The position numbers and the translations under genes are program-made. From Vibrio sp. CDRSL-10 TSBA (GTDB lineage Bacteria > Pseudomonadota > Gammaproteobacteria > Enterobacterales > Vibrionaceae), in contig CP155566.1 in assembly GCA_039696685.1 (NCBI GenBank), forward strand, positions 3,100,001-3,164,000: 64,000 bases of DNA. Direction: 5' to 3'. Below the pieces are notes generated by a model, which had not been told where the DNA came from, ran no database searches, and saw only the letters and a program-made list of their open reading frames with translations. This document shows, piece after piece, positions 22,856-35,378 of the stretch (positions within the stretch are counted from its first letter, which is position 1; each line of letters starts with the position of its first letter).

Positions 22856-23290
22856 TTACTTCTTGCCACGTACCAGCGGCAGATTCGCTTCGTTCCAGGC
22901 TACCAGGCCATTTTTCAGCAGATTCACTTTTTCGAATCCTGCTTTGGCTAACAGCTCAGCGCTTTGACGCGCAGTCTGACCGGTCTTGCATACCACAATG
23001 ATTGGGTCTGATTTATGACTTTCAAGGGCAGACAGATTACCGGCTTTGATGTCTGACGGTAAAATGTGAACTGAGTCAGTAATATGGCCACGTTTGTATT
23101 CGTCTTTGGTACGAATATCGACCACCACACCATTTTCACGGTTCATCAGTTGAGTAACCTGAGAGGCACTCACTTCTTTGTATGCGGCCGTAGCGGATTT
23201 AAACGTGGTAACGATCAACGCCACCAAAATACCTACCCAGGCCAACGATAGGATCATGTTCTGTTGAAAAAACTCAATGTATTCTTGCAT
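22856..23290 (-). CDS. Membrane-anchored rhodanese-like protein (YibN type)
   Basis: 144 aa with an N-terminal membrane helix (ILSLAWVGILVALIVTTF) and a single cytoplasmic rhodanese domain whose active-site Cys is in VVCKTGQTARQSAE. The family transfers sulfane sulfur; the specific acceptor is unknown. Its position before secB-gpsA-cysE matches E. coli yibN. Confidence 0.88.
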   Translation of the reverse strand: MQEYIEFFQQNMILSLAWVGILVALIVTTFKSATAAYKEVSASQVTQLMNRENGVVVDIRTKDEYKRGHITDSVHILPSDIKAGNLSALESHKSDPIIVVCKTGQTARQSAELLAKAGFEKVNLLKNGLVAWNEANLPLVRGKK

Positions 23291-23439
23291 ATCCTGTGCT
23301 CTTGCAATGGTGGTTCAAAACAGTCAAGGAGTATAGCGAGGTTGCCCGCATGACGCGAGCGCTTAGCGCGCAGAATCCCTGACCCAGGCCACGAAATTGA
23401 TCCCGGATGTTACCGGGATCCGCCGTCCGTGACCGGGCT

Positions 23440-24415
23440 TTACGCGCGTGGAAACGGAAACGCCGTCACCTTATCAATATGATCTTCACCCAGTGCCAGC
23501 ATGATCAGGCGATCAATACCGAGCGCAACGCCGGCACACGGTGGTAGTCCGGCCTGCAGCGCCGCAATCAGATGGTAGTCGATCGGCTGCGCCGTCAGTC
23601 CCATTTCTAAACGCTTGGCATTATCGCCCTCAAAACGTGCCAGTTGCTCGGCCGGGTTATCCAGTTCATGGAAGCCGTTAGCCAGCTCAATGCCTTTAAA
23701 ATAGACCTCGAACCGATCAGCCACCCGCGCATCGTGCGGGTTAATTTTGGCCAGCGCCGCCTGAGAGGCCGGAAAGTCATACACAAACGCCGGCACCTGC
23801 TGGCCGATGTGCGGCTCGATGCCAATACTGAACAGCAGTTGCAGCAGGGTATCGCGATCCTGCTCCGGCTCAGCAATATCACTCAGGCCGAGTTTCGCCG
23901 CCGCCAGTTTAAGTTCCGCCATACTGCCTTGCAGCGGACAGACGCCGAGGACAGTGATAAACGCCTGCTGATACGTCATGCGCTCAGCGGCGCCGATGCC
24001 AAGCACAAGTTGCAGCAGCGCATCCATTTCATCCATCAGCATGTGATGGTCAAATCCGACCCGGTACCACTCCAGCATGGTAAATTCCGGGTTGTGGTAA
24101 CGGCCGTTTCTCTTCATTGCGAAATGCTTTACCTATCTGGTAAATCGAACCGCTGCCGGCGGCCAGCAGGCGTTTCATGTGGAACTCCGGGCTGGTCATC
24201 AGATGCAGTTGCCCGCCATCGGCATAACCTGGCCCGACAAACTCGGTCTGAAAAGTATGCAGGTGGACGTCAGTCACCGTAGCGTGACTCATGGCCGGCG
24301 TATCGACCTCAAGGACATCACGGGCAGCAAAAAACTGCCGGATAGTATTCAGCAGCGCGGCACGCTGCTTAAGTTGCTGGATTGATGCAGTGGGCATCCA
24401 CTCTGGCTGGCTCAT
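23440..24415 (-). CDS. epmA: EF-P lysine ligase EpmA (frameshifted as sequenced)
   Basis: Class II lysyl-tRNA-synthetase paralogue (formerly PoxA/GenX/YjeA) that attaches beta-lysine to Lys34 of EF-P. The repaired product is 324 aa. It has motif 2 ([20 protein letters not shown]) and motif 3 ([15 protein letters not shown]) and lacks a tRNA anticodon-binding domain. One extra T in GTTTC at 24106-24110 falls in motif 2. The start at 24415 ([16 protein letters not shown]) matches the family; longer starts run into the promoter region. It is divergent from frdA, as in E. coli. Confidence 0.93.
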
Positions 24416-24482
24416 CTTCGTTCTTCTTCCAAACGCACAAGCCGCCAATTCTACCTGCTGGAGAACAAATTCCAAACAGTGA

Positions 24483-24498
24483 CGTGATCAAACTCACA
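24483..24498. promoter_or_regulatory. Predicted CRP site epmA / frdA
   Basis: CGTGA-TCAAAC-TCACA matches nine of ten core bases of TGTGA-N6-TCACA. It lies 224 bp before the frdA start in a 306 bp divergent gap. I did not find a convincing FNR site. Confidence 0.45.
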
Positions 24499-24721
24499 CC
24501 TGCGGCATTAAATATGCTCGCATGTGCAATACCGCCACAAAAGTCCAACCGAATCAATATTTGCCCCGCTGGCCTCTTCTACACTAGCTCTACCACTTAG
24601 GTACAGGTGGTGCGCAGCGAGTGCCAGCTCCCGTCTCTTTCCCGAAGCCAACCCGCTGCTGATTATAATTAAGAGGCTCGTGTCCGGCCTCGCCCAAATC
24701 TCAATACACCGGAGGATAACT

Positions 24722-26527
24722 GTGCAAACTCTCACCACAGATATCGCAGTCATCGGCGCTGGCGGCGCTGGTCTTCGTACGGCAATTGCCGCAGCCGAAG
24801 CGAACCCGAATTTAGAAGTCGCACTGATTTCCAAAGTCTATCCCATGCGTTCCCATACCGTGGCAGCCGAAGGCGGCTCAGCAGCGGTGGTCAAAGAAGA
24901 AGACAGCTTAGACAACCACTTTAACGACACGGTCGGCGGCGGCGACTGGCTGTGCGAACAGGACGTGGTGGAATACTTTGTCGCCAACTCGACCCGTGAA
25001 ATGATCCAGATGGAACAGTGGGGCTGCCCGTGGAGCCGTAAAGAAAACGGCGAAGTCAACGTGCGCCGTTTCGGGGGCATGAAAGTCGAGCGCACCTGGT
25101 TTGCCGCCGATAAAACCGGCTTCCATATGCTGCACACCCTGTTTCAGACCTCAATGAAATATCCGCAAATCAAACGCTTTGATGAGTACTTTGTGGTTGA
25201 TCTGCTGGTGGTGGACGGTGAAGTCCAGGGCCTGATCGCAATTCACATGTCCGAAGGTGAACTGGTTACTATCAAAGCCAAATCCGTCGTCCTGGCCACC
25301 GGTGGTGCCGGCCGGGTTTACCACTGTAATACCAACGGCGGTATCGTTACCGGTGACGGTATGGCGATGGCCTATCGCCACGGCGTACCACTGCGCGACA
25401 TGGAGTTTGTCCAGTACCACCCGACCGGCCTGCCGGGCACCGGTATCCTGATGACTGAAGGCTGTCGTGGTGAGGGCGGGATTATCGTCAACAAAAATGG
25501 CTACCGCTACCTGCAGGATTACGGCATGGGGCCGGAAACGCCGGTCGGCCAGCCGAAAAACAAATACATGGAACTTGGCCCGCGTGACAAAGTGTCACAG
25601 GCCTTCTGGCACGAGCAGCAAAAAGGCAACACCATTAAGCATCCGCTCGGCGATGTGGTCCATCTCGATCTGCGTCATCTGGGTGAAGAGTATCTGCAGG
25701 AGCGTCTGCCGTTCATCTGTGAACTGGCCAAGGCATACGTCAACGTTGACCCGGCCAAAGAGCCGATCCCGATTCGCCCAACCGTGCACTACACCATGGG
25801 CGGTATTGAAACCAACGGCCAGTGTGAAACCCGTATCCGCGGCCTGTTTGCGGTCGGGGAATGTGCGTCCGTCGGCCTGCATGGCGCCAACCGACTCGGC
25901 TCCAACTCACTGGCTGAGTTCGTGGTGTTTGGCCGCGTCGCCGGTGAACACGCCGTGCAGCGCGCCGCCTCGTTCCAGGGCTGGAATGACAGTGCCATTG
26001 CGCAGCAGGTCGAAGCCGTGGAAGCGCGTATCCAGGCTCTGCTCAATCAGCAGGGCGATGAAAACTGGGCCGATATCCGCACGGAAATGGGCCATGCGAT
26101 GGAAGCCGGCTGTGGTATTTACCGCGAGCAGGATCTGATGCAACAAACCATCGACAAGCTGGCCGAACTGAAACAGCGCTACCAGCATATCAGCATCAAA
26201 GACCAGGGTAAGGTGTTCAACACTGACCTGCTGTACGCCATTGAGGTCGGTTACGGCCTGGAAGTGGCCGAAGCCATGGTTCATTCCGCGATTCTGCGCA
26301 AAGAGTCACGCGGTGCCCACCAGCGTCTGGATGAAGGCTGTACCGAACGGGATGACGTCAACTTCCTGCGTCACTCACTGGCCTATTATCAGCACGGCGC
26401 CGCACCGAAGATCGACTACAGCCCGGTCACTATTACCAAGTCGCAACCGAAAGCCCGCCTGTACGGTGAAGCGGCCGAAAAAGCCGCCGCCGCAGAAGCC
26501 GCGCAGATTGCAGAGGAGCAGAACTAA
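24722..26527 (+). CDS. frdA: Fumarate reductase flavoprotein subunit
   Basis: Catalytic subunit of the anaerobic quinol:fumarate reductase. 601 aa with the FAD-binding start [20 protein letters not shown], the covalent FAD His in [13 protein letters not shown] and active-site blocks ([32 protein letters not shown]). It starts at GTG 24722, with GGAGG six bases upstream; an upstream in-frame ATG at 24524 would add 66 residues without family support. It overlaps frdB by one base. Confidence 0.95.
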   Translation: MQTLTTDIAVIGAGGAGLRTAIAAAEANPNLEVALISKVYPMRSHTVAAEGGSAAVVKEEDSLDNHFNDTVGGGDWLCEQDVVEYFVANSTREMIQMEQWGCPWSRKENGEVNVRRFGGMKVERTWFAADKTGFHMLHTLFQTSMKYPQIKRFDEYFVVDLLVVDGEVQGLIAIHMSEGELVTIKAKSVVLATGGAGRVYHCNTNGGIVTGDGMAMAYRHGVPLRDMEFVQYHPTGLPGTGILMTEGCRGEGGIIVNKNGYRYLQDYGMGPETPVGQPKNKYMELGPRDKVSQAFWHEQQKGNTIKHPLGDVVHLDLRHLGEEYLQERLPFICELAKAYVNVDPAKEPIPIRPTVHYTMGGIETNGQCETRIRGLFAVGECASVGLHGANRLGSNSLAEFVVFGRVAGEHAVQRAASFQGWNDSAIAQQVEAVEARIQALLNQQGDENWADIRTEMGHAMEAGCGIYREQDLMQQTIDKLAELKQRYQHISIKDQGKVFNTDLLYAIEVGYGLEVAEAMVHSAILRKESRGAHQRLDEGCTERDDVNFLRHSLAYYQHGAAPKIDYSPVTITKSQPKARLYGEAAEKAAAAEAAQIAEEQN

Positions 26528-27285
26528 TGTCAGCGAACCGAATTCAGAAAGTCGAAATTCTGCGTTACGACCCGGCGCGTGACAATGAGCCGTATCTGCA
26601 GGCGTTTGAAGTGCCGTTCGATGAGACCATGTCGGTCCTCGATGCGATTGGTTACGTCAAAGACCATCTCGATAAAGAGCTCTCGTACCGCTGGTCATGC
26701 CGGATGGCGATCTGCGGCTCGTGCGGCATCATGGTTAACGGCGTGCCGAAACTGGCATGTAAAAGTTTCCTGCGTGACTACCCGAACGGGGTCAAGATCG
26801 AGCCGCTGGCCAATTTCCCGATTGAAAAAGACCTGATTGTCGACATGACGCCGTTTATCGAGCGTCTCGAAGCCATCAAGCCATACATCATCGGCAACGA
26901 CCGTAAACCGGAAGACGGCACCAACCTGCAAACCCCGCAGCAGATGGAAAAGTACAAACAGTTCGCCGGTTGTATCAACTGCGGCCTTTGTTACGCCGCC
27001 TGCCCTCAGTTCGGCCTCAATCCGGAATTTATCGGTCCGGCAGCGCTGACTCTGGCTCATCGTTACAATCTTGACAGCCGTGACCACGGCAAAGCTGAAC
27101 GGATGAAGCTGATTAATGGTGAAAATGGTGCCTGGGGCTGTACCTTTGTCGGCTACTGCTCGGAAGTGTGTCCGAAACATGTCGATCCGGCTGCCGCCGT
27201 CAACCAGGGTAAAGTCGAGTCATCGATGGATTTTGTTATCGCGATGCTGAAGCCGGACGGTTCAGTGAAAACACAGGAGGCCTGA
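26527..27285 (+). CDS. frdB: Fumarate reductase iron-sulfur subunit
   Basis: Electron-transfer subunit. 252 aa with the [2Fe-2S] motif in [16 protein letters not shown] and two C-terminal clusters ([23 protein letters not shown]). The ATG overlaps the frdA stop (TAATG) and its stop overlaps frdC. Confidence 0.96.
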   Translation: MSANRIQKVEILRYDPARDNEPYLQAFEVPFDETMSVLDAIGYVKDHLDKELSYRWSCRMAICGSCGIMVNGVPKLACKSFLRDYPNGVKIEPLANFPIEKDLIVDMTPFIERLEAIKPYIIGNDRKPEDGTNLQTPQQMEKYKQFAGCINCGLCYAACPQFGLNPEFIGPAALTLAHRYNLDSRDHGKAERMKLINGENGAWGCTFVGYCSEVCPKHVDPAAAVNQGKVESSMDFVIAMLKPDGSVKTQEA

Positions 27286-27671
27286 TGATGACGAACCGTA
27301 AACCTTATGTGCGTGAAGTAAAACGCACCTGGTGGCAGAATCATCCGTTTTACCGCTTCTACATGCTGCGCGAAGCGACGGTACTGCCGCTGATTCTGTT
27401 CACGCTGTTTATGCTGATTGGCCTTGCATCGCTGGTCAAAGGTGCTGATGCCTGGCACAGCTGGCTGGCCTTTATGGCCCATCCGGTTGTCGTAGCCATC
27501 AACATCGTGGCTTTGGCCGGCAGTTTACTGCACGCACAGACCTTTTTCTCCATGGTGCCGCAGGTGATGCCGATTCGCCTCAAAGGCAAACTGGTAGAAA
27601 AGAGAGTCATCGTTGCCACTCAGTGGGCCGCGGTGGCGGTGATCTCACTGATTGTTCTCATTCTGGTGTAA
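27285..27671 (+). CDS. frdC: Fumarate reductase membrane subunit C
   Basis: Membrane anchor and quinol-binding subunit, 128 aa (127 if the second ATG at 27288 is used). Three hydrophobic segments (about 29-50, 65-85, 105-127) and the conserved start [20 protein letters not shown]. Confidence 0.93.
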   Translation: MMTNRKPYVREVKRTWWQNHPFYRFYMLREATVLPLILFTLFMLIGLASLVKGADAWHSWLAFMAHPVVVAINIVALAGSLLHAQTFFSMVPQVMPIRLKGKLVEKRVIVATQWAAVAVISLIVLILV

Positions 27672-27681
27672 GGAGCCTGCT

Positions 27682-28044
27682 GTGATTAATACCAATCCAA
27701 AACGTTCAGACGAACCGGTATGGTGGGGATTGTTCGGTGCCGGCGGCACCTGGTTTGCCATGGTCACTCCGATCACCATTCTGGTACTCGGTATTCTGGT
27801 GCCACTTGGCGTGATTGACAGCGCAGCCCTGAGCTATGAGCGCGTCGCGGACTTTGCCACCAGCATTATCGGGGCCCTGTTTGTCATCGCCACTATCGCG
27901 CTGCCGATGTGGCACGCCATGCACCGCGTTCATCACGGCATGCATGATCTCAAACTGCACACAGGCGTGGTCGGTAAGATTGCCTGCTACGGCATCGCCG
28001 CGCTGTTCAGCGTATTAGCGGTAGTGTTTATCCTGATGATTTAG
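27682..28044 (+). CDS. frdD: Fumarate reductase membrane subunit D
   Basis: Second membrane anchor, 120 aa, with three hydrophobic segments and the family start [19 protein letters not shown]. The GTG at 27682 has AAGGAG six bases upstream; a longer in-frame ATG at 27652 overlaps frdC and is not supported. Confidence 0.92.
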   Translation: MINTNPKRSDEPVWWGLFGAGGTWFAMVTPITILVLGILVPLGVIDSAALSYERVADFATSIIGALFVIATIALPMWHAMHRVHHGMHDLKLHTGVVGKIACYGIAALFSVLAVVFILMI

Positions 28045-28074
28045 TTCAGTGCTCAACACTGAGTTTTAAAAACA

Positions 28075-28103
28075 AAAAACCAGCGCCTGAGCGCTGGTTT
28101 TTT
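28075..28103. terminator. Bidirectional terminator frdD / efp
   Basis: Stem AAAAACCAGCGC / GCGCTGGTTTTT with A and T runs on either side, between convergent genes. Confidence 0.88.
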
Positions 28104-28116
28104 CATTAAGCCAAGC

Positions 28117-28684
28117 TTACTTCACGCGGCTTACGTATTCACCGCTGCGGGTGTCGACTTTGATGACTTCACCGATTTGGATGAACAGAGGAAACGCGTA
28201 CTACTGCGCCGGTGTTCAGAGTCGCTGGCTTACCGCCGGTGCCCTGAGTATCACCTTTCAGACCCGGGTCAGTTTCAGTCACTTCCAGCTCAACAAAGTT
28301 TGGCGGAGTTACCGTGATTGGGTTACCGTTCCACAGGGTCAGAGTACAAGTGTTGTTCTCTACCAGCCATTTTGCGTTTTCGCCAACAGCTTTCAGATCC
28401 GCCGGGATCTGCTCGAACGTTTCAGCGTTCATGAAGTGGTAGAACTCACCGTCGTTGTACAGGTAGTCCAGATCGATATCCATTACGTCGGCTACTTCAA
28501 CAGTGTCACCAGACTTGAATGTTTTTTCCAGAACTTTACCAGAAAGCAGTTTACGGATTCGTACGCGGTTGAACGCCTGACCTTTGCCTGGTTTTACATA
28601 CTCGTTTTCGAGAATGACACAAGGCTCATTATCAAGCATAATTTTAAGACCGCCTTTAAATTCATTCGTGCTAACAGTAGCCAT
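28117..28684 (-). CDS. efp: Elongation factor P (frameshifted as sequenced)
   Basis: Translation factor that rescues ribosomes stalled at polyproline. The repaired product is 188 aa, with the KOW-like N-domain and the modified residue Lys34 in [11 protein letters not shown]. One extra base in GAAAC at 28191-28195 (plus strand) truncates the third domain; GTTC on the coding strand gives [19 protein letters not shown] and the normal ending EYVSRVK. It is divergent from epmB, whose product makes the beta-lysine placed on Lys34. Confidence 0.94.
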
Positions 28685-28717
28685 TATTTCCTCTTACATT
28701 CTTCGAGTTAAAGTTTA

Positions 28718-29740
28718 ATGCCGCACATCATAACCCGAAAAGTCGAATCTGTTGAGCAAAACTGGATCCAACAGCTTGCGAATGGGATCTCCGATCCCGC
28801 GCAGTTACTCCAGCAGCTCGAGATCGATCCCAAGCCCTGGCAAAACGGATTTGCAGCACGTCAGTTGTTCGCACAGCGCGTACCGCAAAGTTTTGTCGAT
28901 CGGATGCAAAAAGGCAATCCGTACGACCCGCTGCTACGCCAGGTTTTGCCGCTCAGTGAAGAGTTTGAAGTGCATGCCGGCTACTCCAGCGATCCACTCG
29001 AAGAGCAGAACAACACCACGCCCGGCCTGCTGCATAAGTACCGTAACCGCGCGCTGCTGATCGTCAAAGGCGGCTGTGCGATTAACTGCCGCTACTGTTT
29101 CCGGCGCCATTTTCCTTATGCCGATAACAAGGGCAACAAAACCACTTGGCAACAAAGCCTGGACTATATCGCCGCGCATCCGGAGCTGAATGAAGTAATC
29201 CTGTCCGGCGGCGATCCGCTGATGGCCAAAGATCATGAACTGGCCTGGCTGATTGATGCGATTGGTGCCATTGCGCACATCAAACGGCTGCGCATTCATT
29301 CGCGTCTGCCGGTGGTGATCCCGGCCCGCATTACCGATCAACTGGTCGATCTGCTCGCCAATACCCGTTTGCAGGTCATCATGGTGACCCATATCAATCA
29401 TGGCAACGAAATTAACCTCGAACTGAAACAGCAGATGGCCCGTCTGCGCGCGGTCAATGTGACCCTGCTCAACCAGGGGGTGATGCTGAAAGGAGTCAAT
29501 GACAATGCCGACGCCCAGGTAGAACTGAGCGAAACCCTGTTTGATGCAGGCATTCTGCCCTATTACCTGCACGTGCTGGATAAAGTACAGGGCGCCGCCC
29601 ATTTCTTTATCAGCGACCAGCAGGCGAAAGCGATTATGGCGGAAGTCATGACCCGGGTATCCGGCTATCTGGTGCCCAAACTGACCCGTGAAATCGGCGG
29701 CCGCCAGAGCAAAACTCCGCTCGACCTCCATCTGGAATAA
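28718..29740 (+). CDS. epmB: EF-P-(R)-beta-lysine 2,3-aminomutase EpmB
   Basis: Radical SAM, PLP-dependent enzyme that isomerises L-lysine to (R)-beta-lysine for EF-P modification. 340 aa, with the radical SAM cluster C120-C124-C127 in GGCAINCRYCFRRHFPY and the glycine-rich VILSGGDPLM. It lies 33 bp from divergent efp. Intact. Confidence 0.94.
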   Translation: MPHIITRKVESVEQNWIQQLANGISDPAQLLQQLEIDPKPWQNGFAARQLFAQRVPQSFVDRMQKGNPYDPLLRQVLPLSEEFEVHAGYSSDPLEEQNNTTPGLLHKYRNRALLIVKGGCAINCRYCFRRHFPYADNKGNKTTWQQSLDYIAAHPELNEVILSGGDPLMAKDHELAWLIDAIGAIAHIKRLRIHSRLPVVIPARITDQLVDLLANTRLQVIMVTHINHGNEINLELKQQMARLRAVNVTLLNQGVMLKGVNDNADAQVELSETLFDAGILPYYLHVLDKVQGAAHFFISDQQAKAIMAEVMTRVSGYLVPKLTREIGGRQSKTPLDLHLE

Positions 29741-29856
29741 GCGCGCCAGACCAGGCTTCACAAGCGTTTTTTATCCACACCACTAAAAGCTTTTATTCGC
29801 ATCCCAACGCAATAAAACGCATACTTCGCCCTTTCCCAGCATCTGTGGAGGGCGAC

Positions 29857-30330
29857 ATGTCTGCGCTGGATTTTTTGTTTGATTTCGGGCCGTTCAGTTG
29901 GCCTGCGCTGATGTGTTGTGCCATCAACGGTTTCCTGATTGGCGTCGAACGCCAGACACGCGGTAAACCAGTCGGTATTCGCACCTCGATTCTGATTATC
30001 TCCGGCACTTACCTGTTTATGGCCATGGCCGTCTCGCTGTCACCCAATACGCTTGATCAGGCGCGGGTACTGGGTCAAATCATTACCGGGGTCGGTTTTC
30101 TCGGTGCCGGGGTGATGATGGCCCAGGATGGTAAGATTCATGGCGTGACTTCAGCCGCGGTAATTTGGGTACTGGCGGCGCTCGGCCTGATGATTGGTCT
30201 TGGCTATATGACGCAGTCAGTGATGATCACTGTGCTGGTGCTGAGTGTGCTGTACGGGGTCGACAAAGTCGAGAATACCTTCCAGAGTCTGCGCCGCGGC
30301 GTGCATCAGCGCCTGCGTCGTCGCCATTAA
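29857..30330 (+). CDS. MgtC/SapB family membrane protein
   Basis: 157 aa with four hydrophobic segments and the family hallmark IGVERQTRGKPVGIRTSIL followed by GVGFLGAGVMM. It resembles the short YhiD-like members without a C-terminal ACT-like domain. In other bacteria MgtC proteins modulate ATP synthase and magnesium or acid tolerance; the role here is unknown. The start at 29857 has GGAGG five bases upstream. Confidence 0.82.
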   Translation: MSALDFLFDFGPFSWPALMCCAINGFLIGVERQTRGKPVGIRTSILIISGTYLFMAMAVSLSPNTLDQARVLGQIITGVGFLGAGVMMAQDGKIHGVTSAAVIWVLAALGLMIGLGYMTQSVMITVLVLSVLYGVDKVENTFQSLRRGVHQRLRRRH

Positions 30331-30374
30331 CCGGCAAAAGTGATCTGTAACAATGGCCGGTTAAAATGACCGGT

Positions 30375-30404
30375 AAAAAGCGTTGCAATCGCAACGCTTT
30401 TTTT
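30375..30404. terminator. Terminator interrupted by IS copy 1
   Basis: Stem AGCGTTGC / GCAACGCT with loop AATC, flanked by A5 and T7. The IS entered exactly in the T7 tract, and the duplicated target is TTTTTTTG. The mgtC side still has stem and T run; modF, convergent on the far side, is now 1.3 kb from this hairpin. Confidence 0.88.
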
Positions 30405-30405
30405 G

Positions 30406-31697
30406 GGTTCATCGCGGCTTTCCGGGGAAAGCCGCTTTTATCTTTAAAAAAAAGTAATCGATATCTCGGTAGCCGTAGCCCATTCGTTTGATTAACTTTA
30501 TCTTGTTGTTTATCCCTTCGAGCGTACAGGTATTGAGTGGGTAGCTTGCAGAAGCAACGATGCCATGAAGATACGGTTTGAGCTTTCTCGCGAAGTCCAT
30601 AAGCGGCTTGATCCCGCTTTCTTGAACTTGCTCCCACCATACGTCCCATAAGTCTTCCGCTTCGCTTTCTGACTCGCACCTCCATAACTCTTTTAGCTGA
30701 GAGCCAAGTAAATACGTCACCATTAAGTCTTTGTTCATACTCAGTATCTCACTCAGATAGCTCTCCTGTTTACTGTCTAAATTACCTCTGTTTTTGAGGA
30801 GAAACCCAGCGTGAACGTTTCACCCATTGGCGCGCTTTCTTGTCCTGTTTGAGTTGATTAGCTTGGTCAACTCTGACTCTATCCATCACTTCCCGACCAA
30901 ATTTTGCGACCACATGGAATAAATCGTACACAATGCGGGCGTTAGGACAATGTCGCTGCACTTCGAGGTCGAAAGCCGTATTCATATCCATTGCAACCGC
31001 TTCTATGTTCTGGCCATGCTCACCGAGTAATTCAAAGAAGGGACGGATATCTTTTCGGCTGCGTCCAACGCCTATCCAAAGCACTTGATGCGTCTTAGCA
31101 TCCGCGATAACAGTGGCATAACGATGTCCCTTGAAGAGAGCAAACTCATCCATGACCAGCTGTCTCAGCTCTGCCCAGTTAACCTCTGGCACCGCATGTT
31201 GTAGCCGACGTTTATCTATCGCCTTAATCGTATGCCAATGAACCCCCGTCATCTGGGCGATATGTTTGATAGGAAGAAGAGGCAGCAACTGCTCAATGTA
31301 ACGTCTTAAGCGGTTAGTCAGGCGAGCAAAAGGTTCAAGCCAAGAAATAGATTCGGTTTTGATACCGCAGTCAGGGCACTTTATACGCCTTGTTTGTAGG
31401 GATAGCTCGACGGGTACGCCGAGAATCGTCGCTTCCTTAATCGTGCGCCACTGATAATCATGTATGGCTTGAACATGTTGCCCACATGAACATCGAGCAG
31501 TCGTGCTGGGTTGGAGAGTAATCGTGATGAGAGAAGACGTTTGTACAGACTTTACGACATGAAAGCCTTCCCAGAACGAGGATAGGAAAGTATGATTCGG
31601 CATGAAAACGGTAGTTTGTGTAAGGTTGTGTTTGGCGATGTAACCTTATCACTTACTACCGTTTTTGTTTTAAGTTCCCGCCAATCCGCGATGAACC
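30406..31697 (-). mobile_element. ISL3-family insertion sequence, copy 1
   Basis: 1,292 bp element with imperfect terminal inverted repeats that start GGTTCATCGCGG at both ends. It is flanked by a perfect 8 bp target duplication TTTTTTTG (30398-30405 and 31698-31705); eight-base duplications are typical of ISL3. It is the same length as copy 2 at 60002, encodes an identical transposase and lies in the opposite orientation. The transposase runs in the same direction as the adjacent modF gene, so modF read-through would enter it. Confidence 0.95.
30409..31603 (-). CDS. ISL3 transposase, copy 1 (frameshifted as sequenced)
   Basis: DDE transposase; about 397 aa once repaired. It has an N-terminal zinc-ribbon (CSCGQHV, then KCPDCGIKTES), an HTH region (IAQMTGVHWHTIKAID), catalytic-core motifs VMDEFALFKGHRYATVIAD and AVAMDMNTAF, and the Glu-containing NTCTLEGINNKIKLIKRMG. 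One extra base in GAAAC at 30801-30805 (plus strand) splits it into 273 and 109 aa frames; GTTC on the coding strand gives SRWVLLKNRGNLDSKQE. Copy 2 has exactly the same extra base. Confidence 0.92.
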
Positions 31698-31709
31698 TTT
31701 TTTTGTGCC

Positions 31710-33165
31710 TTACTGCCCGCTGCGCGAGTGGATGTCCACCCGGTAGCCCTGCCCGTTTTCAGCGACAAAGTCGACAAAATGATGCACCGCATCCAGCGCA
31801 TCTTCCTCGTGGTGAGTCACATACAGCAGCTGGCTGATCTGGCTTGAGGCAATCCGGTTCAGAGCATGGAATACCAGTTTACGATTGAGAAAGTCCAGCC
31901 CCTGATACGGCTCATCCAGAATCAGCAACGCAGGCTGTTTGATCAGTGCACGGCCAATCAGCAGCAGGCGCTGCTGACCATAGCCGAGTGAACGGAACCC
32001 GACTTTTTCCAGCTCGGCCATCTCCAGCATCCCCAGCCACTCACGCGCCAGGAGGATCTCTTTTTTACTCGGCTGCTGATAAAGACCAATCGAGTCATAA
32101 AAACCCGACACCAATACTTCCAGCGCGCTGCAGTTGACCCGGTACTGCAGGTGCAGTGCCGACGACACCACCCCAATGTGCTTTTTGACATCCCAGATGG
32201 TCTCGCCGCTGCCGCGCTTCATTCCCAGCACACGGATGTCATTGCTGTAGCACTGCGGGTGATCACCGAGAATCAAGCCCAGCAAAGTACTTTTTCCGCA
32301 GCCGTTTCGGCCCGCGTACCTGCCAGTGCTGACCGCGTTCAATCCGCCAGTTCACGCCGTGGAAAATCGGCGCATCGACGTACTCAACGGTGACGTTATT
32401 CATCTCGACCAACGGGTCGGGATACTCATGTGGACTTTGATGAGCCTGCATCAACGCTAGCATGGCATCACTTTTCTGCTCCGACAGCGCTTTCATCTGC
32501 GCCATTAATGGGTGTGAAAGCCAGTCAGCACGGCTTAAGGTCTGCACCAGTTTCTGCTCATCGAACAGCGCCACATCGGTGATAAACGGTGGCAGCTCAT
32601 CTTCGCGCGCAGTCACGATCAGCAGTTGCATCTGCTGCGCGAGTTGCTCAAGCAGTTCAGACAGATGAGCGCGGTGGGCGATATCCAGCCCGGAATAAGG
32701 TTCATCGAGGATCAGCAATTGTGGTTTAAGCGCCATAGCGCGGGCCAGCATCACCCGGCGGGTTTCGCCGGTCGAGAGCTGACGAAAGCCGCGCTGGCGC
32801 AACGCCAGCAGGTCCGTCTGTTGCAGTAAACGCTCCAGCTCCTCAGCACTGCAGCCGGTATCAAGTACCAGCTGTTCCACGCTCGAACCGTAGTCAATGC
32901 GATCCATAAAATCGGTGTCATCGTTAGCCAGTTCCAGATCGAGCAGACGCTGCTGTTCATGCAGCGAAACACAGGCAATACGCTCAGGCAAACCGGTCAC
33001 TGTGCCCTGCTGCGGGCTGAGTTCTCCACTCAAAACCCGCACCAGCAAAGACGCCGCGTTACTGTGGGTCGAGAACATGCCCCAGTGCTGGCCAGGTGTA
33101 AGCTGCCACTGTTCTATGGTGAGTGAGACCGATTCGGTCTGGTGTTTAAGCTGTTGAATCTGCAT
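31710..33165 (-). CDS. modF: Dual-ATPase ABC protein ModF (frameshifted as sequenced)
   Basis: Cytoplasmic protein with two ABC ATPase domains, linked by family to molybdate metabolism; precise role unknown. The repaired product is 484 aa. Domain 1 (about 1-240) has signature LSTGETRRVMLARAM and Walker B LLILDEPYSGLD, but its Walker A position reads STHSNAASLL and lacks GKS. Domain 2 has an intact Walker A (GPNGCGKSTLLGLI), GYGQQRLLLIGRAL and LLILDEPYQGLD. One extra T in GTTTC at 32304-32308 falls in the domain 2 Walker A. Start at 33165 with AGGA upstream. IS copy 1 lies just past the stop. Confidence 0.88.
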
Positions 33166-33278
33166 AACGTCCTTCCTTGGTAAGAGCCGATTAGTGTGCA
33201 AAAAGCGCCGCCGAATTACCAGTGCTTGTGTCATTTCACCGTGCACAAAGCTTCACTACAATCCTGGCAAACAGGCAT

Positions 33279-33306
33279 AAAAAAGCCGGAGTGTTCACTC
33301 CGGCTC
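33279..33306 (-). terminator. Rho-independent terminator after groEL
   Basis: On the minus strand, stem AGCCGGAGTG / CACTCCGGCT followed by a T run. Confidence 0.85.
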
Positions 33307-33327
33307 TCTTATGCATCAGGGGGATGA

Positions 33328-34993
<1,666 letters not shown>

Positions 34994-35020
34994 TTAATTA
35001 ATCGTTTTGATTCGGAGCAA

Positions 35021-35311
35021 TTACTCAACGATTGCCAGAATGTCGTTCTCAGACAGAATCAGTACTTCTTTGCCATCGATTTTTTCTGACTTGGTGCCGT
35101 AGCCTTCTGCAAAAATCACTGCATCGCCAACTTTCACGTCCAGAGGCAGAACTGTACCGTTTTCCAGAATGCGGCCTTTACCTACTGCAAGCACTTTACC
35201 GCGAGTTGACTTTTCAGCTGCAGAACCAGTGAGAACAATTCCACCAGCAGATTTAGATTCAACTTCTTGGCGTTCAACGATAACTCGGTCATGTAATGGA
35301 CGAATATTCAT
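35021..35311 (-). CDS. groES: Co-chaperonin GroES
   Basis: 10 kDa lid of the GroEL chamber. 96 aa, [19 protein letters not shown], mobile loop around [19 protein letters not shown]. First gene of the groESL operon, 54 bp upstream of groEL, with a heat-shock promoter upstream. Confidence 0.97.
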   Translation of the reverse strand: MNIRPLHDRVIVERQEVESKSAGGIVLTGSAAEKSTRGKVLAVGKGRILENGTVLPLDVKVGDAVIFAEGYGTKSEKIDGKEVLILSENDILAIVE

Positions 35312-35378
35312 CGGTCGTCTCTCCTGATTAAATTTCCATTTGGTTGATGTAACGCTGGGTGACCAGCTTGTGAATGTT

